DNA from: an uncultured Flavobacteriaceae bacterium
GTDB taxonomy: Bacteria > Bacteroidota > Bacteroidia > Flavobacteriales > Flavobacteriaceae
Assembly: GCA_943787365.1 (NCBI GenBank)
Contig: CALSMD010000001.1
Location: 310,001 to 374,000 of the forward strand
Direction of reading: 5' to 3'
DNA length: 64,000 nt
In this document: positions 34,960 to 42,897 of the stretch, piece after piece
Numbering within the stretch: position 1 is the first letter of the stretch
How the letters are laid out: every line of letters begins with the position of its first letter
Made by a program: the position numbers and the translations under genes
The notes under the pieces: generated by a model
Database searches by the model: none
Told to the model about the DNA's origin: nothing
What the model saw: the letters and a program-made list of their open reading frames with translations, nothing else

Positions 34960-35424
34960 TGGACTCTATTTTTGAATACTTTTTATTTGATTAAAAAATT
35001 ACCACAGCTTGATAACAAATATAACAAAGTGAATTCATTAATGTGGACTTGGCCTCAAAAAACGAATTCGGATTTTAGTTTTTGACTGAACAGAAGACAC
35101 CATTAGATTTTTGTTTAACCATTAAATAAATACCTCAAACAAGACATGTTCTCTCTTGCTTTTGTTTGTTTTATTCTATTTTTTTAAATACATTTATTCC
35201 AGAATTCAGTCCCCAAGTCTAATTCTTCATAAATAATTGAGTTAGAGTAAGCTGATTTTATATGAAATATTGAAGGCTGAATGTGAATTTCATTTTGAAA
35301 TTTTTCACTGTTTGAGGACTGTTTTTAAAGGTTACAGTAAACTATTCTTGATACAAAGTATAAATAATTAAAGCGTGCTAAAACCTATGTTTAAACAAAT
35401 ATTTAAATCCTATTATAGTGTTAT
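34960..35424. other. Intergenic region between xerD and the ORF6N gene
   Basis: 465 bases, AT-rich. I see no RNA gene or clear promoter. On the minus strand about 35183-35330 is open for some 47 codons ending GTEFWNKCI then TAA, without a start codon; it could be the tail of a lost gene, but the length is not convincing by itself. The accessory block 35425-38055 begins after it. Confidence 0.4.
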
Positions 35425-36294
35425 ATGAGGGATCAATCTAAATTAGCTGCTGTATTAATAGAAAATAGAATTTTTACTTGCCGTGGAGCACAAGTGATGC
35501 TCGACTATCATTTGGCAGAACTGTATCAAGTGAAAACGAAAAGACTTAATGAACAGGTAAAAAGAAATATCAAACGTTTCCCTGAGTCTTTTATGTTTCA
35601 ACTTTCTCAAACAGAGTGGAAGAATTTGCAGTCGCAAATTGCGACCGCAAAAAGAAGAGCTTTACCCTATGTCTTTACAGAACAAGGAGTAGCCATGTTA
35701 GCTTCGGTTTTGCGAAGTGAAATAGCAGTAAACGTTAGCATTGCTATTATGACTGCCTTTGTAGAAATGCGAAAAAGCATAGGTAACCACCAACAATTAT
35801 TGAAACTATCAGATGATTTTGTAGCTCACAAACTAAAAACTAACCAAAAATTTGAACAGGTTTTTAAAGCCTTAGAAGCGCCTGAACTAAAAAATAACCA
35901 AGGTGTTTTTTTTGATGGACAAACCTATGACGCCTATGATTTTTTAAGTAAACTTATTAAAAAAGCAAACCAATCTATTGTTGTTATTGATAACTATATA
36001 GACGACAGTGTAATCATGCAACTCACCAAAAAAGCGAAGTATGTAAAGGTATTTTTACTTAGTAGAACCTTTGATAAAAAACTACAACTAGATATTGACA
36101 AAGCCAATACTCAATATCCCACATTTAAGGCCATTATCTTTTCCAAATCTCATGACCGTTTTTTAATTTTAGATGGTACAGATGTATACCATATTGGTGC
36201 CTCATTAAAAGATTTAGGTAAAAAATGGTTTGCGTTTTCTAAGTTGAAAAGTGACTCAGTTACAGTTATTAATCAAATTAAAGGAATGCTATGA
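35425..36294 (+). CDS. ORF6N-domain protein with PLD-like C-terminal domain
   Basis: 289 residues. N-terminal ORF6N domain (about 8-95: CRGAQVMLDYHLAELYQVKT, NIKRFPESFMFQLSQTEW, YVFTEQGVAMLASVL), a DNA-binding module of phage antirepressors. The C-terminal domain (about 165-289) has SIVVIDNYID and SHDRFLILDGTDVYHIGAS, resembling a phospholipase-D-like fold with HDR in place of the HxK of active enzymes, so catalysis is doubtful. Such genes often sit inside type I restriction loci, and a piece of an R subunit lies 740 bases downstream. Confidence 0.88.
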   Translation: MRDQSKLAAVLIENRIFTCRGAQVMLDYHLAELYQVKTKRLNEQVKRNIKRFPESFMFQLSQTEWKNLQSQIATAKRRALPYVFTEQGVAMLASVLRSEIAVNVSIAIMTAFVEMRKSIGNHQQLLKLSDDFVAHKLKTNQKFEQVFKALEAPELKNNQGVFFDGQTYDAYDFLSKLIKKANQSIVVIDNYIDDSVIMQLTKKAKYVKVFLLSRTFDKKLQLDIDKANTQYPTFKAIIFSKSHDRFLILDGTDVYHIGASLKDLGKKWFAFSKLKSDSVTVINQIKGML

Positions 36295-36369
36295 AAAATG
36301 AAATCGTTTAGAGAAACAAGAAGCGATCGGCCAGTCGTTAAAAAAAACTCAAAACCAATACAAAATAAT

Positions 36370-36972
36370 ATGAAAACAGTTTTAATACTATTTCTGGGGT
36401 TTACAACTATTGCGGTAGGAGCTCAAGATTTGCTCTTTATCGAAGAAATTGAAACATTTCAAGAGGAACTAAATAATGAATTTAAAAACCCTGAAAAATC
36501 TCCCTTAACTAGAAGAGAACAGCGAAAATTCAAAGGACATGATTTTTTTCCAATTAACAAATTCTTTCGGGTAGAGGCTCAGTTTATCAGATCACAAGAT
36601 GAAGTTCCGTTTCAGATGAAAACTACAACAGATAGAGTTCCTATTTATGAGAAATATGGAGAAGTTGTTTTTAAAATTGAAAATAAAAAATATAAATTAA
36701 ATATTTATCAAAGTCATAGGTTAAGGAAAATGGAAAAATATAAAAACCATTTATTTCTTCCTTTTACTGATTTAACAAATGGAGAACAATCCTATGGAGG
36801 TGGACGATATATAGATTTAAGTATTCCACATACAGACAGTATTATCATTGATTTTAATAAGGCTTATAATCCGTATTGCGCCTACAGTTCCACACGTTCC
36901 TGTCCAATTCCACCAAGAGAAAATAACCTTGATTTGAAAGTAGAAGCAGGCGTAAGAATTGTAAATCATTAA
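36370..36972 (+). CDS. DUF1684 family secreted protein
   Basis: About 200 residues from ATG 36370, whose product begins with a signal peptide (MKTVLILFLGFTTIAVGAQ); the frame is open from 36298 but those 24 residues are hydrophilic and unlikely. The body has the DUF1684 pattern: GHDFFPINKFFRVEAQF, TDRVPIYEKYGEVVFKIE, FLPFTDLTNGEQSYGGGRY, and a C-terminal NPYCAYSSTRSCPIPPREN with two Cys. Function unknown. It lies 75 bases from the ORF6N gene. Confidence 0.85.
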   Translation: MKTVLILFLGFTTIAVGAQDLLFIEEIETFQEELNNEFKNPEKSPLTRREQRKFKGHDFFPINKFFRVEAQFIRSQDEVPFQMKTTTDRVPIYEKYGEVVFKIENKKYKLNIYQSHRLRKMEKYKNHLFLPFTDLTNGEQSYGGGRYIDLSIPHTDSIIIDFNKAYNPYCAYSSTRSCPIPPRENNLDLKVEAGVRIVNH

Positions 36973-37000
36973 TCTCTATCAATCTCTATCAATCTCTATA
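36971..37000 (+). repeat. Three 10-bp tandem repeats
   Basis: AATCTCTATC twice and AATCTCTATA once, directly after the DUF1684 stop and 33 bases before the restriction-subunit fragment. Confidence 0.7.
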
Positions 37001-37032
37001 AACCTTAAAACTAAAACCTAACACAAATACCC

Positions 37033-38055
37033 ATGTCTGAACAAACAAAACTTTGCACCATGTATGTAGATAAAAAACTACAAGGGGTAATGGCTGTTCA
37101 GGCCTTAAGCAGATTGAACCGCTCTGCCAATAAATTGGGTAAGAAAACAGAAGATTTATTCATCTTAGATTTTTTCAATCAGGTAGATGATATCAAAGCT
37201 TCGTTCGATCCATTTTATACGTCTACATCCCTGAGTGGCGCCACAGATATTAATGTGCTACACGAATTAAAAGGTACTTTAGATGAAGCAGCAGTGTACG
37301 AAAGTTCGGAAGTAGAATTATTTGTAAAAAAATATTTTGATGGAGTTGATGCCCAGCAACTCAGCCCTATAATTGATGTGGCTGCCAATCGATTTAATAA
37401 AGAATTGGATATGGAAGATGATGAAAAAGCAGACTTCAAAATAAAGGCAAAGCAATTTGTTAAAATCTACGGACAGATGGCATCCATCATGCCTTATGAG
37501 GTATTGGATTGGGAAAAACTATTTTGGTTCTTAAAATTTTTGATTCCAAAATTGATTGTCAAGACCAAAGAAGACGAATTGATTGATGCGTTGTTAGAAT
37601 CGGTTGATTTATCAACGTACGGACTAGAACGTACCAAACTCAACTATACCATTGGGATGGATGGTTCTTTAACAGAGTTAGATCCGCTAAACCCAAATCC
37701 TAGAGGGGCGCATGGAAGCGATGAAGACAAAGATCCTTTAGACGAAATTATCAGAAGCTTTAATGACAGATGGTTTCATGGTTGGGATACAACTCCAGAA
37801 GATCAAAGAGTTAAATTTGTAACCCTGAGTAAACACATTCAAGCGCATCCAGATTATCAAACTAAAGTTGCAGGGAATAATGATAGTCAAAACAGGGATT
37901 TAGCGTTTAAGAAAATTTTGGATGACGTGATGAGTAAACAGCGTAAAAAAGAGTTGGACCTCTATAAACTTTATGCTAAAGACGAGTCATTCTATCAAGC
38001 TTTTTTTGACAGTATGAAACGAATGATTGACAACCCAAATTTAAGACAGTTGTAG
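37033..38055 (+). CDS. Orphan C-terminal part of a type I restriction enzyme R subunit (HsdR-like)
   Basis: 340 residues that match only the region after the helicase of type I R subunits: TMYVDKKLQGVMAVQALSRL (end of the RecA-like motor, about residues 9-28), FILDFFNQVDDIKASFDPFY, then the helical C-terminal domain with FNDRWFHGW near residue 240. The nuclease and ATPase domains are absent, and stop codons precede the ATG in this frame, so no upstream part remains. No hsdM or hsdS is nearby. It has a start codon and its own terminator, so it could be expressed, but it is most likely a remnant. Confidence 0.75.
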   Translation: MSEQTKLCTMYVDKKLQGVMAVQALSRLNRSANKLGKKTEDLFILDFFNQVDDIKASFDPFYTSTSLSGATDINVLHELKGTLDEAAVYESSEVELFVKKYFDGVDAQQLSPIIDVAANRFNKELDMEDDEKADFKIKAKQFVKIYGQMASIMPYEVLDWEKLFWFLKFLIPKLIVKTKEDELIDALLESVDLSTYGLERTKLNYTIGMDGSLTELDPLNPNPRGAHGSDEDKDPLDEIIRSFNDRWFHGWDTTPEDQRVKFVTLSKHIQAHPDYQTKVAGNNDSQNRDLAFKKILDDVMSKQRKKELDLYKLYAKDESFYQAFFDSMKRMIDNPNLRQL

Positions 38056-38084
38056 GAATTTAGTTTACATTATCCCAACCCCAT

Positions 38085-38118
38085 AAAAAAAGAGGCCTCC
38101 TTTTCAGGAAGCCTCTTT
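38085..38118. terminator. Bidirectional terminator
   Basis: Stem AAAGAGGC..TCC/GGA..GCCTCTTT with a small mismatch, flanked by A and T runs, between the convergent genes ending at 38055 and 38140. Confidence 0.75.
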
Positions 38119-38139
38119 ACATAAAAATAATTTGGATTA

Positions 38140-39099
38140 TTAATTTCTAGAAAACGTATAAAGTGTATAATACGTTTCATAAAAAGCGTTGACAGGATCA
38201 GGCCTTTCAAAAGTAGAAAACGCACCTTCCGTATCGGTCAAATATTCGACAGTAATAACTGTAGTATCCTCTTCAGTTCCTACAGTAAATGCAGTTTGAG
38301 TTTCATCGGTCCAATTCCAAACATTGGATTCGATATAAGTTCCTTGGTTGCTTCCTCTCCAAACCAATGCATAAGTGCCATAAGTTGAAATAGTAAGAGT
38401 GATGCTTGTAGCTGGTGTACAGCCATCAATTAACACACCATCTTCTTCATCGTTAGAATACTCATAACAAGGTTCATTTAGCCACTCTGAAGTTTTGTCT
38501 AGCCAGGTGTTTTCAACCATTGAAACAAAGGTCCAGTTTCCAACGACTTTCGCATGATTGGAGTCCGGATCTATTGTAATACTTTCATCCATTGGCGCAT
38601 CTTTTTCAGCAGCATATTCTCCTAGAAGATTATCACAAGTCGCAAATCCTTCAGGAATACTCCATTCGATTAAAAAGGTAGCAAAAATCTCAGTAGCACT
38701 TTCAGTTACCACAACTTCGGTTAAAGATGCAACCGTAATTACTGCGTTGTCGGATTCAAATTTTAAATCGATACTTGAAACGTTTCCGTCAGCACTTACA
38801 TTAATTTCGTAGTCTCCAGAAAGTGTTTGAGATTCTCCATCCACAGTTACTTGCATGATATATACATCATCTGTAAACTCAATAGAATTAAAAGTACAAT
38901 CCGAAGCGGCTAATCTTGAGCTGCTTGAAAAATTCCATTTACCATAAATGGTTTCTTTAGCTTCATCAGGCGTTTGTTCTGAAACCGTTCCAGTAACATT
39001 CAAATCAGTTCCATCATTGTTGGAAGGAGTTACAGAAGAATCGTCACTACTACAGGCTACAACCAGTATAATAGTACATAAATAGAGTAATTTTTTCAT
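38140..39099 (-). CDS. Lipoprotein with two lipocalin-like domains, unknown function
   Basis: 319 residues. N-terminus MKKLLYLCTIILVVACSSDD has a lipobox with Cys16 and is followed by an acidic Ser/Asp stretch, as in exported Flavobacteriia lipoproteins. Two repeats start at IYGKWNFSSS (about 52) and VVGNWTFVSMV (about 185), each a WxF strand start as in lipocalin-like domains, and each with paired Cys residues. Function unknown. No neighbour shares its direction. Confidence 0.78.
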   Translation of the reverse strand: MKKLLYLCTIILVVACSSDDSSVTPSNNDGTDLNVTGTVSEQTPDEAKETIYGKWNFSSSSRLAASDCTFNSIEFTDDVYIMQVTVDGESQTLSGDYEINVSADGNVSSIDLKFESDNAVITVASLTEVVVTESATEIFATFLIEWSIPEGFATCDNLLGEYAAEKDAPMDESITIDPDSNHAKVVGNWTFVSMVENTWLDKTSEWLNEPCYEYSNDEEDGVLIDGCTPATSITLTISTYGTYALVWRGSNQGTYIESNVWNWTDETQTAFTVGTEEDTTVITVEYLTDTEGAFSTFERPDPVNAFYETYYTLYTFSRN

Positions 39100-39539
39100 A
39101 ATAGTCTTAGTTAAATTAGGTTGCTAAATTAAAGTAATTTTTCTTAAAAGATGTGTTTTTACTTGATATAAACTTAATTGTTACATCTTGAAAATAAAGT
39201 TGAAATAAAAGCTATTTAAAAAGAAAGACCTACAACTTTCGTTATGGGTTTTCTATTGCGGAGAGTAAGGAAAACTTTTTCCACTTTTTTCATAAAAATA
39301 ACAAACTAAATTACAGACGTTAAGCGATATTATTATTATTTGTTATTTAAGTGTTTTAGTTACAGTTTACAGAGAACTATTTAATCTCCGCTAACCGTTT
39401 TAAGTTTAATACTTTCAATTTGAAGAGTAATCGATAAAAACTATAGGATTTTAAGAAACTAAGAGACGGTGACTGATAAGAGCATTCACTTTTTAAGCAA
39501 TGGCCACAAGCTAAGCTTCATCGTCAAATATAATGTAAA
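39100..39539. other. Intergenic region with a distal tRNA-Ser tail copy
   Basis: 440 bases between the lipoprotein and the ABC exporter. The only structure I can identify is the tRNA-Ser 3'-end copy at 39234-39270. The rest is AT-rich and shows no ORF over about 40 codons or RNA gene. Confidence 0.5.
39234..39270 (-). repeat. Distal copy of tRNA-Ser 3' end plus half of its terminator
   Basis: 37 bases (AACTTTCGTTATGGGTTT, then TATTGCGGAGAGTAAGG) that match 41500-41536 with about one mismatch, same orientation. GCGGAGAGTAAGG is the 3' acceptor and T-arm end of tRNA-Ser at 42020. The left arm of the terminator hairpin is missing here. The ABC exporter lies between the two copies. Confidence 0.75.
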
Positions 39540-41309
39540 TTAAATCTTAGCCTGGTAGGTAAATAAATCAAAGTACCTCCCCTGTTTAGTTATTAATTCA
39601 TCATGGTTTCCACGCTCGGCAATACGGCCATTTTCGATCACTAAAATCTTATCTGCTTTTCGAATTGTACTCAAACGGTGGGCGATTATTATGGTCGTTC
39701 TATTTTTTGTTAACTCTGCTAAACTTTTTTGAATTAAAGCTTCACTTTCTGTATCTAAATTTGAAGTCGCTTCATCTAAAATAATAATTTTGGGATCGGC
39801 TAGAATTGCCCTAGCAATGGCAATACGCTGCCTTTGCCCTCCAGAAAGCTTGACTCCTCTTTCTCCTATCAATGTTTCTAAACCATCTTCAAAACGATCT
39901 GTAAATTCATTTACATAAGCTGCTTTTACGGCTGCTTGCACTTGGACTTCTGTAGCTTCGGGTCTAGGAAACATTATATTTTCTCGTATGGTGCCTTCAA
40001 ACAAAAACTCATCTTGCAAAACCACGCCTAAATGTTTTCTAAAGCTCTGTAATTTAACTTTCGACACATCTTCACCATCAATGGTAATGATTCCAGATTG
40101 AGGGTTTAAAAAGGTCGCTGAAAGACCAGCGATGGTAGATTTTCCGGAGCCCGAGCTGCCTACCAATGCAATTACAGATCCAGAGGGAGCTTTAAAGTCA
40201 ATGTTATGTAGAACTTCTTTGTTTTCTTCATAGGCAAATGACACATCGTTAAATATAAGATCCCCTTTAAAATTTTCCAGTTCAATGGTGCGGTTTGTAT
40301 CGTCTTCTTCAGCTTCCATACTCATTAATTCTTCTGTACGATCTAGCCCTGCCAAAGCTTCTGTTAGTTGACTCCCTATATTACTCATCTGAACTATCGG
40401 AGCCACCATGAACGCCAATAGAAATGTGAATTGCAGAAAATCTCCAGGCGTAATTTCGCCTTGAATCATATAGTGGCCTCCAATACCCATAATTCCTGTG
40501 GTAGCTAAACCAATCAAAAAGGTGGAAGAACTTGTCATTATAGCTGTGGCGGTTAAACTCTTTTTAACATTTTGAAAAATAGCGTCTACCCCTTTAGCGA
40601 AAATTTCACTTTCCTGAGCCTCCGCATTGAATGCTTTAATCACACGAACTCCCGACAAGGTTTCTGTTAGTCGTCCTTTTACATCAGCATTAATTTTTCC
40701 TCTAGCCCTAAAAATAGGACGTATATATTTGAATGCTTTAAGAGCAATCACTGCAAAAATAGACAGTGGAATAAACGTAAATAATGTCATCCATACATTC
40801 ATTTTTAATAAAATAATTAAGGTAAGAATGGCTGTGAAAGAGCCCCCCACCAATTGAACTAATCCAGTGCCAATTAGGTTTCTTACTCCTTCTACATCAC
40901 TCATTATTCTAGACACTAAAGCGCCTGATTTTGTGTTATCGAAAAAACTAATTGGCAATGACAATACTTTCTTCTGTACTTGAGTTCGTAATTCACTAAT
41001 CAAATACTGGGCTTGGATACTTAACACTTTAGTAAGTAAAAAAGAAGTGACCGCTTGAACAACAATGGAACCAATAACAATAAAGATCAAAGAATACAAC
41101 AGGCTGTAATCATTATTAGGAACCACGTCATCTAATAACACCTTGCTTTGCAATGGCAAAACAAACCCAGATAAGCTTCGAATGACAATAAGTAAGAGGC
41201 CTAAAAAAACCAAGTTTCGTCGGGGCCAAATAATTGTTTTAAAGGCCTGTTTTAATGTTACTTTTGGTTTTCTCTGATCTTTTATTATGGGTTGTTTTAG
41301 GTCTTGCAT
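39540..41309 (-). CDS. ABC transporter, fused permease and ATPase (MsbA-like exporter)
   Basis: 589 residues: six membrane helices in the first ~320, then an ATP-binding domain with Walker A VGSSGSGKSTIAG (about 385), Q-loop VVLQDEFLFEGT, signature LSGGQRQRIAIARA, Walker B IIILDEATSNLD and H-loop IIAHRLSTI. This is the type of half-transporter that exports lipids, peptides or drugs as a homodimer; the substrate is unknown. It stands alone between two tRNA-Ser tail repeats, suggesting it came in as cargo. Confidence 0.9.
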   Translation of the reverse strand: MQDLKQPIIKDQRKPKVTLKQAFKTIIWPRRNLVFLGLLLIVIRSLSGFVLPLQSKVLLDDVVPNNDYSLLYSLIFIVIGSIVVQAVTSFLLTKVLSIQAQYLISELRTQVQKKVLSLPISFFDNTKSGALVSRIMSDVEGVRNLIGTGLVQLVGGSFTAILTLIILLKMNVWMTLFTFIPLSIFAVIALKAFKYIRPIFRARGKINADVKGRLTETLSGVRVIKAFNAEAQESEIFAKGVDAIFQNVKKSLTATAIMTSSSTFLIGLATTGIMGIGGHYMIQGEITPGDFLQFTFLLAFMVAPIVQMSNIGSQLTEALAGLDRTEELMSMEAEEDDTNRTIELENFKGDLIFNDVSFAYEENKEVLHNIDFKAPSGSVIALVGSSGSGKSTIAGLSATFLNPQSGIITIDGEDVSKVKLQSFRKHLGVVLQDEFLFEGTIRENIMFPRPEATEVQVQAAVKAAYVNEFTDRFEDGLETLIGERGVKLSGGQRQRIAIARAILADPKIIILDEATSNLDTESEALIQKSLAELTKNRTTIIIAHRLSTIRKADKILVIENGRIAERGNHDELITKQGRYFDLFTYQAKI

Positions 41310-41489
41310 GGATGTAATATGTATTACACAAATATAAGACCGAAAAAAAGACTGCTGGTCTTAAAAATTAATCTTTTGTAAATTTAAATTTGAATGAATC
41401 CTGAATGTGTAAAAACACTTTTAAACAACCAATTCATTTAGGGAATTTACGATGTCATAATTTCAATCTATTAAAAAGTATATGAAACA

Positions 41490-41520
41490 AAAAACCCATA
41501 ACTTTCGTTATGGGTTTCCT
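41490..41520 (-). terminator. Terminator-like hairpin at the outer end of the tRNA-tail array
   Basis: AAACCCATAAC/GTTATGGGTTT, an 11-bp stem with TTTC loop. It differs in stem sequence from the hairpins of the 165-bp units (AAATCCAAAAC/GTTTTGGATTT) but has the same loop and layout. Confidence 0.65.
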
Positions 41521-41523
41521 ATT

Positions 41524-42018
41524 GCGGAGAGTAAGGGATTGCATATCCCCAATGGAAATCCAATACAAACATAAAACCCCAAACAAAGCTACGCGTTGTT
41601 CAATTTTGTATTTTCACACGCTTATGAAAGCAAGCTTTCAACACTTATAAAAACACAAAATCCAAAACTTTCGTTTTGGATTTCTTTTGCGGAGAGTAAG
41701 GGATTGCATATCCTCAGTGAAAATCCAATACAAACATAAAACCCCAAACAAAGCTACGCGTTGTTCAATTTTGTATTTTCACACGCTTATGAAAGCAAGC
41801 TTTCAACACTTATAAAAACACAAAATCCAAAACTTTCGTTTTGGATTTCTTTTGCGGAGAGTAAGGGATTGCATATCCTCAGTGAAAATCCAATACAAAC
41901 ATAAAACCCCAAACAAAGCTACGCATTGTTCAATTTTGTATTTTCACACGCTTATGAAAGCAAGCTTTCAACACTTATAAAAACACAAAATCCAAAACTT
42001 TCGTTTTGGATTTCTTTT
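41524..42018 (-). repeat. Three tandem 165-bp units, each carrying a tRNA-Ser 3' end
   Basis: Units start at 41524, 41689 and 41854, exactly 165 apart, and the next period begins with the true tRNA end at 42019. Each begins GCGGAGAGTAAGGGATT (the last 17 nt of the tRNA, read on plus), then a unique 148-base body with a bulged stem (GTGAAAAT/ATTTTCAC), a TGAAAGC/GCTTTCA hairpin and an 11-bp terminator hairpin (AAATCCAAAAC/GTTTTGGATTT). I count three differences between units 1 and 2 and one between units 2 and 3, so the expansion is recent. Confidence 0.9.
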
Positions 42019-42019
42019 G

Positions 42020-42104
42020 CGGAGAGTAAGGGATTCGAACCCCTGGAGGTGTGACCCTCAACAGTTTTCAAGACTGCCGCATTCGACCACTCTGCCAACT
42101 CTCC
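42020..42104 (-). tRNA. tRNA-Ser, anticodon TGA
   Basis: 85 nt with acceptor stem GGAGAGT/ACTCTCC, D-arm, anticodon stem-loop with TGA between CT and AA, a long variable arm (GTTGAGGGTCACACCTCCAG region) as in class II tRNAs, and the T-loop GGTTCGAATCC. CCA is not fully encoded. The terminator hairpin lies just downstream on the minus strand at 41990-42015. Reads UCA codons. It is the target of the tail repeats described above. Confidence 0.95.
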
Positions 42105-42210
42105 AATGGGCTGCAAATATAAAAGGGTTTTTAGTTCTAGCAAATACTTTTAGTAATTATTTTCAAAAAATTTAATTCGTCTATTTTTAAGCAATTATTA
42201 AGAATAATTT

Positions 42211-42242
42211 TTGTCAAACTGTTGTAAAATTATATACTTTTG
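42211..42242 (+). promoter_or_regulatory. Promoter of the nitroreductase gene
   Basis: TTG (42211-42213), 21 bases, TACTTTTG (42235-42242). It covers the in-frame TTG at 42240 and so decides for ATG 42258 as start, 15 bases downstream. Confidence 0.7.
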
Positions 42243-42257
42243 AAAAAAAACTTATAT

Positions 42258-42890
42258 ATGGACATTATAAAGGCTCTTGAATGGCGCTATGCAACTAAAA
42301 AATTTGATTCTGAAGCCATCATCTCCGATGAAACAATTGCGTTACTTAAACAAGCATTTAACCTGACAGCCAGCTCTTATGGGCTTCAACCCGTAAAGCT
42401 GCTCATCGTGAGTAATAAATCAACTCTGAACGACTTGGTGCCTTTATCTATGAACCAAAAACAAGTAGGGCAGGCGTCTCATTTGTGTGTCTTTTGTGTA
42501 GAAACGAAGATTGATGAAGCTTACATCAGAGCCTTTTTTGATCGCATCATTTCTATTAACAATACTCCAGACGAAGCTTTGAATCCGTTTCGAACGAGTG
42601 TCATTAACAGTTTTAAAGAGAAATCTGATGATGATGTTTTTAAATGGGGTGCAAAACAAGCGTATTTAGCCATGGGAAACATGCTGACCGTTTGTGCCAC
42701 TCAAGGAGTCGATGCCTGTCCTATGGAAGGCTTTAACCCTGTAGAATACGACCGTTTTTTTAAACTGAACGAACAAGGCCTACGCTCTGTACTTGTCATG
42801 CCAATTGGCTACCGTGCCAAAGACGATATGTTTGGAGCGATGAAAAAAGTTCGTAAACCCCTCAATGAATCAATTATAGAATTTAAATAA
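42258..42890 (+). CDS. NAD(P)H-dependent nitroreductase-family oxidoreductase
   Basis: 210 residues, FMN-binding nitroreductase fold. Signatures: ALEWRYATKKFDSE (FMN phosphate region) at the N-terminus, SSYGLQPVKLLIV, and the C-terminal AYLAMGNMLTVCATQGVDACPMEGFNP followed by LVMPIGYRAKDD, which together make the FMN site. Related to NfsB-like enzymes that reduce nitro compounds and quinones. Natural substrate unknown. I choose ATG 42258 because the earlier TTG lies inside the promoter. Confidence 0.88.
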   Translation: MDIIKALEWRYATKKFDSEAIISDETIALLKQAFNLTASSYGLQPVKLLIVSNKSTLNDLVPLSMNQKQVGQASHLCVFCVETKIDEAYIRAFFDRIISINNTPDEALNPFRTSVINSFKEKSDDDVFKWGAKQAYLAMGNMLTVCATQGVDACPMEGFNPVEYDRFFKLNEQGLRSVLVMPIGYRAKDDMFGAMKKVRKPLNESIIEFK

Positions 42891-42897
42891 ACCTACT

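Noticed and set aside
35183..35330. Possible minus-strand gene tail of about 47 codons
   Set aside because: No start codon and no known family; too short to call as a gene, so it is only mentioned under the intergenic region.
36298..36369. N-terminal extension of the DUF1684 protein
   Set aside because: The 24 residues before ATG 36370 are hydrophilic, and the signal peptide begins exactly at 36370.
41524..42018. CRISPR array
   Set aside because: Units are 165 bp with almost no variable spacers and contain a tRNA end; there is no 25-40 bp repeat with unique spacers and no cas genes.
41952..42143. A 63-aa minus-strand ORF over the tRNA-Ser gene
   Set aside because: It is the translation of the tRNA and its flank; the tRNA structure is complete and the ORF has no family features.
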